Made by a program: the position numbers and the translations under genes
From: Salipiger sp. H15
Lineage (GTDB): Bacteria > Pseudomonadota > Alphaproteobacteria > Rhodobacterales > Rhodobacteraceae
Direction of reading: 5' to 3'
DNA length: 64,000 nucleotides
Assembly (NCBI RefSeq): GCF_040409955.1
Contig: NZ_CP123385.1
Coordinates: 1,285,501-1,349,500, forward strand
The notes under the pieces: model-generated
What the model was told of the DNA's origin: nothing
The model's input: the letters and a program-made list of their open reading frames with translations, nothing else
Databases searched by the model: none
In this document: positions 35,681-44,405 of the stretch, piece after piece
How the letters are laid out: every line of letters starts with the position of its first letter
Position numbering within the stretch: the first letter of the stretch is position 1

Positions 35681-36464
35681 CGGTCAGCCGTTCGAGCCGC
35701 AGCCGGTGCCGCGCGTCGGTCACCCGGTGCGCCATGGCATGGGTCGCGCCGAGCGTGCCGAGCCCGGTCGCGCCGGCAAGCAGGAACATGAGGAACATCT
35801 GCAGCCGCGCGGCGCCGAAGACCTCGGCCCCGGCCAGCAGCTGGCCGGTCATCATGCCCGGGATGGTCACCAGACCGATCGCCGCCATCGCGTTGATCGT
35901 CGGCATCATGCCGCGCGTGACCGCCTGCCGGACCAACGGCCGCAGCGCCTCGTTGCGGGTGGCGCCGAGGGCCAGCTGCGCCTCGATGGCGCGGGCGTCG
36001 CGCAGGACCCCCTGCGCAAAGGTGTCGAGCGCGAGCGAGACCCCGGTCATCGCCGAGCCCGCGACCATGCCGAAGACCGGCAGGGCGATGCGCGGATGCC
36101 ACCATTCCGCCGCGCCGTTGAGGATGAGCAGCGCGGGCAGCGTCACGACCAGCCCGGCGGTCAGCATGGCCGACACCCCGACGAGGCCGGTCCAGAGCCG
36201 GCCCGGTGGCTGCTCCTGACGGGCGACCACCTCGGCCCCGGCAAAGCCCGCCATCGCGACCATCGCCGCAAGCGTGACGAGGACGTGATCGGTGCGGAAG
36301 AGCCAGCCGAGGACGAAGGCGAGCAGGATCAGCTGCAGCACCATGCGCAGCGCCGAGATCACCAGCGATCTGCCGAAGCCGAGGCGCAGCAGGCGCGACA
36401 GCGCGGCGCTGAAGATCACGAGGCTCGCCGCGGCGAGGATCTGGGGCAGGTCGGGCGGAGTCAT
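35670..36464 (-). CDS. fetB: FetB-type ABC transporter permease (UPF0014)
   Basis: The protein has 264 residues with about seven membrane segments. UPF0014 signatures are ALRMVLQLILLAFVLGWLF, VFGMVAGSAMTGVSLALDTF and the loop LVTIPGMMTGQLLAGAEVFGAARLQMFLMF. In E. coli FetAB exports iron and protects against oxidative stress. The gene overlaps the fetA stop (ATGA) in a leftward pair, and its 3' end overlaps the convergent sucrase/ferredoxin-like gene. Confidence 0.9.
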   Translation of the reverse strand: MTPPDLPQILAAASLVIFSAALSRLLRLGFGRSLVISALRMVLQLILLAFVLGWLFRTDHVLVTLAAMVAMAGFAGAEVVARQEQPPGRLWTGLVGVSAMLTAGLVVTLPALLILNGAAEWWHPRIALPVFGMVAGSAMTGVSLALDTFAQGVLRDARAIEAQLALGATRNEALRPLVRQAVTRGMMPTINAMAAIGLVTIPGMMTGQLLAGAEVFGAARLQMFLMFLLAGATGLGTLGATHAMAHRVTDARHRLRLERLTVRK

Positions 36465-37030
36465 CGGTGGAACCTCAGGCGCGCGGTGGCGAGGCGCTCG
36501 GCCTGTTCCTCGTCATGGGTGACAAGGACGATGGTGCCGCCGGAGCGCAGGAACCCCTGCAGGACCGCCTCGACCTGGTTTGTGCTGGCGGCGTCGAGCG
36601 AGCTCGTCGGCTCGTCGAGCAGCAGGACGCGCGGCGATCCGGCCAGCGCCCTCAGCAGCCCGCCGCGCTGGCGCTCGCCGGACGACAGCTGGTGCACGGG
36701 CGCCTCGAGCCGGTCGCGGCGCAGGCCCACGGCGGCGAGCGTGGCATCGGCGGGCGGCGCGGCGAAATGGGCGCCGAGCGTCGGCAACCAGAAGGCGGGC
36801 TCGGCGGCGAGGTAGCAGACCTTGCGGCGCCACTCGGGCGCGGGGACGCTCTCGCGCAGGCAGGTGTCGAGGCTGATCCTCCCCTCCGCCGGGTCGAGGT
36901 CGGCGATGGCGCGCAGCATCAGGGACTTGCCGGTTCCCGAGGGGCCGGTCACCGCGAGGCAGGCTCCGCCCGGCACCTCGAAGTCCGGGACCGGGCCGGC
37001 GGTGGTCACCAATTGGCTGACGGAAAGCAT
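36461..37030 (-). CDS. fetA: FetA-type ABC transporter ATP-binding protein
   Basis: The protein has 189 residues from the ATG at 37030 (AGGAC site upstream); an upstream start at 37084 would add 18 residues. Motifs are Walker A VTGPSGTGKSLML, the signature LSSGERQRGGLLRAL and Walker B VLLLDEPTSSLD followed by VTHDEEQ. It is somewhat shorter than typical FetA. It pairs with fetB and is divergent from the iron-siderophore importer, so import and export of iron start from one 157-base promoter region. Confidence 0.9.
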   Translation of the reverse strand: MLSVSQLVTTAGPVPDFEVPGGACLAVTGPSGTGKSLMLRAIADLDPAEGRISLDTCLRESVPAPEWRRKVCYLAAEPAFWLPTLGAHFAAPPADATLAAVGLRRDRLEAPVHQLSSGERQRGGLLRALAGSPRVLLLDEPTSSLDAASTNQVEAVLQGFLRSGGTIVLVTHDEEQAERLATARLRFHR

Positions 37031-37187
37031 GGCGTCCTCGCGCAACAACGCGGCCTTCCTGCCGCAAGCACGCGGCGCGGACAACCACTCTTTCTCCGGT
37101 GTGCCGGGCGCCGACGACCCGCTTTACGCCCCCGAAAAATCCGACTATTCCACTCGGACAAATCTGAACGCTCCGGGAGGGACAGGT

Positions 37188-38102
37188 ATGCGTACCATTC
37201 TGTGTGCGCTGGCGATCGCCAGCCTCACTGCAACCGCAGGCTTCGCGCGCGAGGTCACCCATGCCCTCGGCACCACCGAGGTCCCGGACGCGCCGACGCG
37301 CGTCGTGGTGCTGGAGTTCTCCTTCGTCGACGCGCTCGCCGCTGTCGACCTTGCGCCGGTGGGCATCGCCGACGACAACAAGCGCGAGCGCATCCAGCCG
37401 GTGCTGACGGCGGTGATCGGCGACGACTGGACCAGCGTCGGCACCCGCAAGACGCCGAGCCTCGAGGTCATTGCCTCGCTGCAGCCCGACCTCATCATCG
37501 CCGACAAGACCCGGCACGAGGCGATCTACGACACGCTGGGGCAGATCGCGCCGACGGTGGTCTATGACAGCCTCACCGGCGACTACCCGGCCGTCCTCGA
37601 GGAGGCCGCGCGCATCGGCGAGGCGGTCGGCCGGAGCGGCGAGATGACCGAGTTCCTCGAGCAGCACCGGCAACGCATGGCGGCGATCCGCGACGAGATC
37701 GCCGATCGGGTCGCGGGGCGCGAGGCGCAGTTCGCCGTGATCAACGGCAACGGCCTCTGGCTGCACAGCCCGCAGTCCTACGTCGGCAGCCTGCTCGACT
37801 ACTTCGGCTTCGCGCCGGCGATGACCGCCACGGGCGCGGACAGCTACGGCGATCTCTACCAGCAGGTCACGCTTGAACAGGTCTCCGAGCTTGACCCGGG
37901 CGTGATGATCCTCGGCAAGACCGAGGGCGAGCATACGCTCGACCAGGACTGGCAGGCCGAGGCGCTCTGGCAGGAGATCGAGGCGGTGCGCAGCGGTAAT
38001 GTCTTCGACGTCTCGTCCGACCTCTGGTCGCGGTCGCGCGGCATGCTGACCGCCGAGGCCACCGCGAAGGACATCCGCGAGATCGCGCAGACGCTCAAGT
38101 GA
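37188..38102 (+). CDS. Iron-siderophore ABC transporter substrate-binding protein (FecB/FhuD type)
   Basis: The protein has 304 residues. A signal peptide ends near ATAGFA-RE (residue 20). The type III binding fold shows PTRVVVLEFSFVDALAAVDLAPVGIADDNK, SLEVIASLQPDLIIAD and ALWQEIEAVRSGNVFDVSSDLW. FecB-like proteins bind ferric dicitrate or hydroxamate chelates. The start has GGGAGGGAC. It overlaps the permease gene (GTGA) in a four-gene operon. Confidence 0.9.
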   Translation: MRTILCALAIASLTATAGFAREVTHALGTTEVPDAPTRVVVLEFSFVDALAAVDLAPVGIADDNKRERIQPVLTAVIGDDWTSVGTRKTPSLEVIASLQPDLIIADKTRHEAIYDTLGQIAPTVVYDSLTGDYPAVLEEAARIGEAVGRSGEMTEFLEQHRQRMAAIRDEIADRVAGREAQFAVINGNGLWLHSPQSYVGSLLDYFGFAPAMTATGADSYGDLYQQVTLEQVSELDPGVMILGKTEGEHTLDQDWQAEALWQEIEAVRSGNVFDVSSDLWSRSRGMLTAEATAKDIREIAQTLK

Positions 38103-39142
38103 GACCGCTGGCGCTTCGGGGGGTGCCGGGCCGCTCCGGCGGGGCAGGGTGGCGCCGGCTGGCGGTGCCCGCCCTGGCCCTTGCCACCGTGGCCGCCGGC
38201 TGTGCCCTGTCGCTGGCCACCGGCGGACGCAGCGACGTCGGCCTGTCGGACCTCTCGGGCCTCTTCTCAGGCGCGGGGGCGACGCTCGCCGAGCAGACCA
38301 TGCGCGACATCCGCCTGCCGCGCACGCTCTGCGCGATGTTCCTCGGGATCAACCTCGGCCTTGCCGGGCTGATCCTGCAGGCCGTCACCCGCAACGCGCT
38401 GGCCGCGCCCGGCCTGCTCGGCATCAACCAGGGGGCGGCGCTGGGGATCGTCCTCGGCCTTGTCGTCCCGGCGCTCTCCGGCGTGCCGCAGTCGCTTCTG
38501 GCCGCGCTCTGCGGCCTTGTCTCCGTGGCCGCGACGTTTGCGATCTCGGGCGCCTTCTCGGGGCGCATCGAGTCGCTGCGGCTGATCCTCGGCGGTGTCG
38601 CGGTCGGGGCGCTCGGCTTTGCCGCCGTCCGGCTCGGCTACACGCTCGAGGATGACCTCGCGCGACAGGTGGTGCGCTGGACGGTGGGCGACATCGGCGG
38701 CGTGCGGATGCCCGAGGCGCTGCGGCTCGGCGCGACGGCGCTCTTTGCGACGCTGGCCGCCGTCGCGCTGGCGCAGCGGCTCAACCTCATGGCGCTGGGA
38801 CAGGCCGCCAGCCACGGGCTTGGCGCCGACCCGATGCGCACGCTGATCCTCGGCGCCGGCGTCGCCTCCGTGGTGACCGGCGTCTGCGTCTCGGTCGCGG
38901 GGCCCATCGCCTTCGCCGGTCTCATCGTGCCGCACCTTGCCAAGGCGCTTGCCGGGGCCGACCACCGCCGGCTCGTGCCGGTGACCGCCGCGCTCGGCGC
39001 CGGGCTAATGGCCTGGGCGGACGCGGGATCGAAGCTCTGGCCGGGCTTTGCCGAGATCCCGGTCGGCGTGGTCGTCTCCGCCATCGGCGCGCCCTGGTTC
39101 CTGGTCAGCGTGCTTGCGCGGAAGGGGCGGTCGCATGGCTGA
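38099..39142 (+). CDS. FecCD-family ABC permease, first subunit
   Basis: The protein has 347 residues and a GTG start overlapping the binding-protein stop. About nine or ten membrane segments; FecCD motifs are RLPRTLCAMFLGINLGLAGLILQAVTRNALAAPGLLGINQGAALG and PIAFAGLIVPHLAKALAGADHRRLVPVTAALGA. It forms a heterodimeric inner-membrane channel with the next gene for ferric-chelate import. Confidence 0.9.
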   Translation: MRPLALRGVPGRSGGAGWRRLAVPALALATVAAGCALSLATGGRSDVGLSDLSGLFSGAGATLAEQTMRDIRLPRTLCAMFLGINLGLAGLILQAVTRNALAAPGLLGINQGAALGIVLGLVVPALSGVPQSLLAALCGLVSVAATFAISGAFSGRIESLRLILGGVAVGALGFAAVRLGYTLEDDLARQVVRWTVGDIGGVRMPEALRLGATALFATLAAVALAQRLNLMALGQAASHGLGADPMRTLILGAGVASVVTGVCVSVAGPIAFAGLIVPHLAKALAGADHRRLVPVTAALGAGLMAWADAGSKLWPGFAEIPVGVVVSAIGAPWFLVSVLARKGRSHG

Positions 39143-40172
39143 GGTCTCGATGGCACAGGCAGGATCGCGTGCCCCGCGCCGCACGCCGGTGGTGCTGCTC
39201 GCGCTCGGCGCCTGCCTCGTCGCCGTGCTGGCGCTCGGCCTCTGCCTCGGGGCGGTCCGGGTTCCGCCCGCGACGGTGCTCAACACGCTGCTGGGGCTCG
39301 ACGGACCGCGACAGGACTTCATCATCCTCGGCTCGCGCCTGCCGCGCACGCTGCTCGCGGCGCTGACCGGCGCGTCGCTGGGCCTCTCGGGCGCGATCAT
39401 CCAGTCACTGCTGCGCAACCCGCTCGCCAGCCCGAAGATCGTCGGCATCAACTCGGGCGCGGCCTTCGCGGTGCTGCTCTGCGCCTTCCTGCTTCCCGAC
39501 GCGGCGGCCCGGCTGACGCCCTTCGCCGCCGCCACCGGGGGCGTGGTGGCAGGCTCGGTGGTCTGGCTCATGGCCGGGCGGCTGGCGCTCGACGCGACGC
39601 GGCTCACGCTGGTGGGCATCGCGGTCGGCTTCGTCATGGAGGCGGGGGTCGAGTTCCTGCTGGTGACCCAGACCGGGCCGGAGTTCTCGGCGCCGCTGGT
39701 CTGGCTGACCGGCAGCCTCTGGGGGCGGGGCTGGACGCATCTCGCCTCGGTCGCGCCGGCGCTCGGGGGGCTCATGGCGCTCGCCCTGCTGATGTCCTTC
39801 CGGCTCGACCTGCAGTACCTCGGCCCGCAGCGCGCCGCCGCGCTCGGCGTGCGCCTCGGGCTCGAGCGCGGCCTGCTGCTGCTGATCGGCGTGCTTCTGG
39901 CCGCGCTCTCGGTGGGCGTGGTGGGCGTGGTCGGCTTCATCGGCCTCATGGCGCCGCACATCGCCGCCCGGCTCGTCGGCGGCCGCCACCGCGCGTTGCT
40001 GCCCACCGCTGCGCTGGTCGGAGCCGTGCTCTGCGCCGGGGCGGATGTCGCCGGCCGGTCGCTCGTGCCGCCGATCGAGATCTCGGCGGGCATCCTGACT
40101 GCGCTCTTCGGCGCGCCCTTCTTCATCTGGCTCCTGCTGACAGAGAGCCGCCGTCCGGGAGCGACCCGATGA
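39135..40172 (+). CDS. FecCD-family ABC permease, second subunit
   Basis: The protein has 345 residues. It starts at the ATG inside the previous gene's last codons (8-base overlap). Motifs are RLPRTLLAALTGASLGLSGAIIQSLLRNPLASPKIVGINSGAAFA and VVGFIGLMAPHIAARLVGGRHRALLPTAALVGA. It is the partner of the preceding permease; its stop overlaps the ATPase start. Confidence 0.9.
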   Translation: MAEVSMAQAGSRAPRRTPVVLLALGACLVAVLALGLCLGAVRVPPATVLNTLLGLDGPRQDFIILGSRLPRTLLAALTGASLGLSGAIIQSLLRNPLASPKIVGINSGAAFAVLLCAFLLPDAAARLTPFAAATGGVVAGSVVWLMAGRLALDATRLTLVGIAVGFVMEAGVEFLLVTQTGPEFSAPLVWLTGSLWGRGWTHLASVAPALGGLMALALLMSFRLDLQYLGPQRAAALGVRLGLERGLLLLIGVLLAALSVGVVGVVGFIGLMAPHIAARLVGGRHRALLPTAALVGAVLCAGADVAGRSLVPPIEISAGILTALFGAPFFIWLLLTESRRPGATR

Positions 40173-40978
40173 TCCGACTTGACGCCGTCGAGGCTGGCTA
40201 CAACAGCTTCCGCCTCGCGCCCGCGACGCTCGACTTTCCCGAGGGCACGCTGACCGCGCTCATCGGCCCCAACGGCTGCGGCAAGTCGACGATGCTGAAG
40301 GTGATCTCCCGCCAGCTGCGGCCCGCGGCGGGCCGCGTGATGCTGGGCGCGGAGGATGCGGCGCGGCTCGCGCCCCGCGCGCTGGCGCGGCGGCTGGCGC
40401 TGCTGCCGCAGGAGAACCTCGCCCCGCCGGGCGTCACGGTCGCGGACCTCGTCGGCTACGGCCGCGCGCCGCACCAGAACCTTCTCGGCATGCAGACCGC
40501 CGCCGACCGCGAGCACGTATCGCGCGCGATCTCCCGCATGGGCCTCGAGGAGTTCGCGGAGCGGGAGGTCGGCACGCTCTCCGGCGGGCAGCGGCAGCGC
40601 GTCTTCATCGCCATGGCGCTGGCGCAGGACGCGCCGGTGATGCTGTTCGACGAACCGACCAACTGGCTCGACATCCAGCACCAGGTGGACGTGCTGCGGC
40701 TCATGCGCGAGCTTGCCGAGGAGGGGCGGACCTGCGTCGTGGTGCTGCACGACATCGCGCAGGCGGCGCGCTACGCGGATCGGCTCGTGGTGATGAAGTC
40801 CGGGAAGATCGTGGCGAGCGGCGCCCCCGAAGCGGTGCTGACCGCCGGGCTGGTGCGCGAGGTCTACGACCTGCCGGTCGAGATCCACCCCGATCCGGTC
40901 ACCGGAACGCCGGTGCCGGTGCCGCTGGAGCCCGGGCGGGAGGCGCAGGCCGCGCGGCGGGTCCGGCTCGGTGCCTAG
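40169..40978 (+). CDS. FecE-type iron-chelate ABC transporter ATP-binding protein
   Basis: The protein has 269 residues. Walker A IGPNGCGKSTML, signature LSGGQRQRVFIAMALAQ, Walker B VMLFDEPTNWLD and switch His in VVLHDIAQ are all present. It is the last gene of the import operon. It runs into the convergent amidase gene with a 4-base overlap of stops. The whole operon imports ferric siderophore or a similar chelate; no outer-membrane receptor is in the window. Confidence 0.92.
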   Translation: MIRLDAVEAGYNSFRLAPATLDFPEGTLTALIGPNGCGKSTMLKVISRQLRPAAGRVMLGAEDAARLAPRALARRLALLPQENLAPPGVTVADLVGYGRAPHQNLLGMQTAADREHVSRAISRMGLEEFAEREVGTLSGGQRQRVFIAMALAQDAPVMLFDEPTNWLDIQHQVDVLRLMRELAEEGRTCVVVLHDIAQAARYADRLVVMKSGKIVASGAPEAVLTAGLVREVYDLPVEIHPDPVTGTPVPVPLEPGREAQAARRVRLGA

Positions 40979-42390
40979 GGCGAAACACCCGTAAGGCGGT
41001 CGTTCAGCGCCGCGGCCTGCAGCACGAGCGCATCGCCGAGGTGCCGCCCGGCGATCTGCAGGCCTATGGGAAGACCGCGCGACGACAGCCCGGCCGGGAC
41101 CGAGACCGCCGGCTGGCCGGTGAGGTTCATGGGGAAGAGGGCAGGGGTCCAGCCATCGTCGGGAACTCCGATGCCGTTGATCTCGCCGGGCCCGTTCCGC
41201 CCTGCCGCGAAGGGCATGCAGGCGGTCGCCGGGGTCATCAGCAGGTCGTGGCCTTGCATGAGCTCTGCCATGGCGTTCACCGCCTTCATCCGCCCGAAGC
41301 GCGCGGTTCGCATCATTTCCGGCGTCAGCTCGGTCCCGAGGACGTCCCGGAGGTTGGCCGACAAGGCGCAGGGATGATCGCCCGCCATGCGGCGGAGCCC
41401 CGCGATGTCTGTATCCACGGCAACGACCGCCCGGTAGAGCTCGAGCGGGACGTCGGGCGCCTCGATCTCGGCCATCCGCGCGCCGAGCGCGTCGCAGAGG
41501 CGGGCCGCGGCGCGGCGCACGGTCGTGGCGATCTCGGGGTCGACGGGAATGCTCGCCCAGCTCTCGCAATAGGCGACCCGCAGCCCCTTCGGCGCGGGCA
41601 GGCTGAGCGCGCCGAGCCAGTCGATGTCGGCGGAGGGGATGGAATACCTGTCCCTCGGGTCGGGGCCCGCGATCACCGAAAGCACCAGCGCCGCGTCCTC
41701 TGCCGTGCGGGCCAGCGGGCCGACATGTTCGACCGTCTCCCAGCCCGAGGCGCCCGGCATGTCGGGCGTGCGGCAGCCCGGCCAGAGCGGCACCCGTCCC
41801 ATCGAGGCCTTCACCCCGACGAGGCCGGTGAAGGCGGCGGGCAGGCGGATCGAGCCGCCGCCGTCGGAGCCGAGCGCCACCGGGCAGATGCCGGTCGCCA
41901 CCGCGACCGCCGATCCCGCGCTCGAGCCGCCGGAGGTGAGCGCGGGATCGAGAGGGTGCCGCGTGGCCGGAAACACCAGGTTGTGGCCGAAGCCGCCGTA
42001 GCCGAATTCCGAGCAGTTGGTCTTGCCGAGCAGGATCGCGCCCGCCTCCCTGAGCCGGGCGACCGAGATCTCGTCCACCTCCGAGCGGTGGGAACGGTAG
42101 AGGCCCGAGCCGAAGCTGGTCGGCATGTCCCGCGTCGGCAGGAGGTCCTTGATCGCCACGGGAACGCCCGCGAGCGGCCCGGGCCTGCGACCCGCGGCAA
42201 GGCTCCGGTCCAGCCGCTCGGCCTGTGCGATCACGTCGGAGGCGACGTGGACAAAGGCGTGAAGGCGGGGGTCGACCTCGTCGAGACGGGATAGGGCGGC
42301 CCGCGCGATCTCGGCCGCGGAGACCTCGCCGCCGCCGACGGCGCGGGCGATCTGCCGTGCCGTCATCGCGGCATAGTCATGGAAATTCAC
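40975..42390 (-). CDS. Amidase (amidase signature family)
   Basis: The protein has about 471 residues from a GTG giving VNFHDYAAMTARQIA; an ATG at 42450 would add 20 residues without conserved content. The Ser-cisSer-Lys triad can be read: Lys in PVAIKDLLPT, and the serines in TSGGSSAGSAVAVATGICPVALGSDGGGSIRLPAAFTGLVG. The ending GLPIGLQIAGRHLGD is typical. It follows the dipeptide-type binding-protein gene leftward and probably hydrolyses the amide that the transporter brings in. Confidence 0.88.
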   Translation of the reverse strand: MNFHDYAAMTARQIARAVGGGEVSAAEIARAALSRLDEVDPRLHAFVHVASDVIAQAERLDRSLAAGRRPGPLAGVPVAIKDLLPTRDMPTSFGSGLYRSHRSEVDEISVARLREAGAILLGKTNCSEFGYGGFGHNLVFPATRHPLDPALTSGGSSAGSAVAVATGICPVALGSDGGGSIRLPAAFTGLVGVKASMGRVPLWPGCRTPDMPGASGWETVEHVGPLARTAEDAALVLSVIAGPDPRDRYSIPSADIDWLGALSLPAPKGLRVAYCESWASIPVDPEIATTVRRAAARLCDALGARMAEIEAPDVPLELYRAVVAVDTDIAGLRRMAGDHPCALSANLRDVLGTELTPEMMRTARFGRMKAVNAMAELMQGHDLLMTPATACMPFAAGRNGPGEINGIGVPDDGWTPALFPMNLTGQPAVSVPAGLSSRGLPIGLQIAGRHLGDALVLQAAALNDRLTGVSP

Positions 42391-42446
42391 TTGCGAGGAT
42401 CCTCTGGTCAGGGTGCGCAGCCGGGGCTCCCGGCTGCGCGGCCCGT

Positions 42447-44078
42447 TCACTCGCCGCGGGTGAGCGTGCGGTAATCGAGCGTCAGGTGGAACCAGTAGGT
42501 GTAGCCACCGAGGTCCTTCTGCATCGCGACGTCGCGGTAATCCTGCACCAGCGGGATGCGCGGCACGTCGTTCATCGCGATCTGGATGAAGCTCTTCACC
42601 TCGTCCTCGTAGAGCGCGGGGTCGGTCTCGAACCGGGCCTTGGCGATCTGCGCATCCATCTCGGGATTGACGTAGTTCATCGCGTTGAAGACCGAGTTGT
42701 TCACCCCGTCATAGGTCCAGTAGAAGTAGTAGTCCGGGTAATTCAGCCATGCCTTGAACGACATGATCAGGAACGGCATGTCCTTGTTGCCGAGCCGGGT
42801 GTACCAGTCCGCGCCCGGCACCTTCTCGATGTTCACCGTCACGCCGATCTTCTTGAGGCTGTCCTGCACCAGCAGGGCGATCGGCTCGCGCGTGGTGGCG
42901 GTGGTGACGTCGTAGCTGAGCGTGGTGGTGAACCCGTCCGGGTAGCCCGCCTCGGCCAGCAGCGCCTTGGCCTTCTCGAGGTCGGTGTCATAGGGCGAGG
43001 GCTGCGGCCAGTCGGTGGTGGTCACTTCCTCGGGGCCGCCGAACATGCCGATGCCGCGCCCGTAGACCGCCGAGTCGATGATGCTGGCATAGGGCATGGC
43101 ATAGGCCATCGCCTTGCGCACGAGCGGGTTGTCGAAGGGCGCCATCGTGACGTTCATGTCGAGATAGAGCAGCTCCGCGTCCACCGGCGTGCCGATGACC
43201 TTCAGCGTGCCCGCATCCGCGAGCTCCTTGAAATCCTTTGGCGGCAGGTTGAACGAGAGGTCCACGTCACCCTTCTCGAGCAGGGCGCGGCGTGTCCCGG
43301 CAGAGGCGATCTGCTTGACGATGACCTTCTTCATCTCGGGCAGCGGGCCGGACTTCCAGTCCTCGAAGCGCGAGAAGGCGATCTCGTTGCCCGGCTTCCA
43401 GCCGTCGACCATGTAGGCGCCGCTGCCGGCATCGTTGTTGCCGACCCATTCCAGCGCCCAGGGATCGCTCGCCGTGGCGTGCTCCTTGGCGAGCTCCGAG
43501 TTGACGATCTGCGCGACCGGCACCGCGAGGTTAGCGAGCACCAGCTTGTTGGGCTTGGGGAAATCGACGCGGATCGTGTGATCGTCGAGGATGACGAACT
43601 GGTCGGCGGACTTCATCTCGCTGGCGCCCATCTGGATCGCCGGGAAGCCGCCGACCGCCACCGCGCGCTCGAGCGACCATTTCACGTCCGCCGCGGTCAC
43701 CGGGCGACCGTCGTGGAAGGTGGCGTCGGCCCGAAGCTTGAAGGTGACCGAGCCGTTGTCGGGCGCCACCTCCCAGCTTTCCGCCAACTCGGGCTCGAAG
43801 GTCTTGTAGTCATAGGCAAAGCTGCCGTCCCCGACCGGCGTCTTGGCATGGGTGATCAGGCGGTCGTAGACGTTCCACGACACTTCGTGCGTGGGCACGT
43901 TGGCGGTGGCACCGTGGATGTCGAGGGTGGAGGGCCCCTCTTCGGAGACCACGACCAGCGTTTCGGCGCGGGATTGCGCGGCGACCGGCTGGGCCGAGGT
44001 CATGACGGTCGAGCCGAGGGCGAGCGCGAGGGCGCCGGCCCGCAGCAAACCGGGCAGTCTGTAAGGTAGCTGTGACAT
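42447..44078 (-). CDS. ABC transporter substrate-binding protein, dipeptide/oligopeptide (SBP family 5)
   Basis: The protein has about 543 residues from the ATG with AGGGG nine bases upstream; starts at 44087 and 44126 are possible. A signal peptide ends near VAAQS. Family 5 marks are SWNVYDRLITHAKT, SVTFKLRADATFHDGRPVTAADVKWSLERA, a central MNVTMAPFDNPLVRKAMAYAM and the DVPRIPLVQDYRD end. It is divergent from the permease-ATPase genes. It binds peptides or amide-like ligands in the periplasm. A candidate operator lies 51 bases upstream. Confidence 0.92.
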   Translation of the reverse strand: MSQLPYRLPGLLRAGALALALGSTVMTSAQPVAAQSRAETLVVVSEEGPSTLDIHGATANVPTHEVSWNVYDRLITHAKTPVGDGSFAYDYKTFEPELAESWEVAPDNGSVTFKLRADATFHDGRPVTAADVKWSLERAVAVGGFPAIQMGASEMKSADQFVILDDHTIRVDFPKPNKLVLANLAVPVAQIVNSELAKEHATASDPWALEWVGNNDAGSGAYMVDGWKPGNEIAFSRFEDWKSGPLPEMKKVIVKQIASAGTRRALLEKGDVDLSFNLPPKDFKELADAGTLKVIGTPVDAELLYLDMNVTMAPFDNPLVRKAMAYAMPYASIIDSAVYGRGIGMFGGPEEVTTTDWPQPSPYDTDLEKAKALLAEAGYPDGFTTTLSYDVTTATTREPIALLVQDSLKKIGVTVNIEKVPGADWYTRLGNKDMPFLIMSFKAWLNYPDYYFYWTYDGVNNSVFNAMNYVNPEMDAQIAKARFETDPALYEDEVKSFIQIAMNDVPRIPLVQDYRDVAMQKDLGGYTYWFHLTLDYRTLTRGE

Positions 44079-44405
44079 TGAGAACATCCCCTGTCTGATG
44101 TCGGCTTGGCTTGAACTGTGTCTCAAGCATTAGATGCATTAAAATCAAGTCAAGTGAATTTGAGGCGCATCCGCCGCTGGTCGGGACCTGCGAGGAAAAT
44201 GGTCGAAGCGCCGGCAATTCCGGCGCCGTTCCTGCGATGAATGATGAAAATGCGGGCAATCCTGGGTCGGTCGCTGTGCGTGAGGACCCGCGAGATCGGA
44301 AGTCTCTTCCGCGGCAGGATCGAATCTGAAACCAAGTGAGCGGGAAAATGTGACGGAGAGGAATATGACCTGCATCAAGTGCAGCGCCATGGAGGGGCAG
44401 GGCGG
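44079..44405. other. Divergent promoter region of the dipeptide-type importer
   Basis: About 327 bases with a lower-GC core near 44100-44160 and 44330-44370. Besides the operator candidate at 44129-44149, no gene or hairpin was recognised. Promoters for the binding protein (leftward) and the permease operon (rightward) must lie here. Confidence 0.5.
44129..44149. promoter_or_regulatory. Candidate operator shared with the XRE-cupin regulator promoter
   Basis: The 21-base site reads ATTARATGCA, four bases, then AATCAAG. The copy at 48755-48775 matches at 16 of 21 positions, and nine of the first ten and all of the last seven bases agree. It contains the palindrome ATGCAT. Confidence 0.6.
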
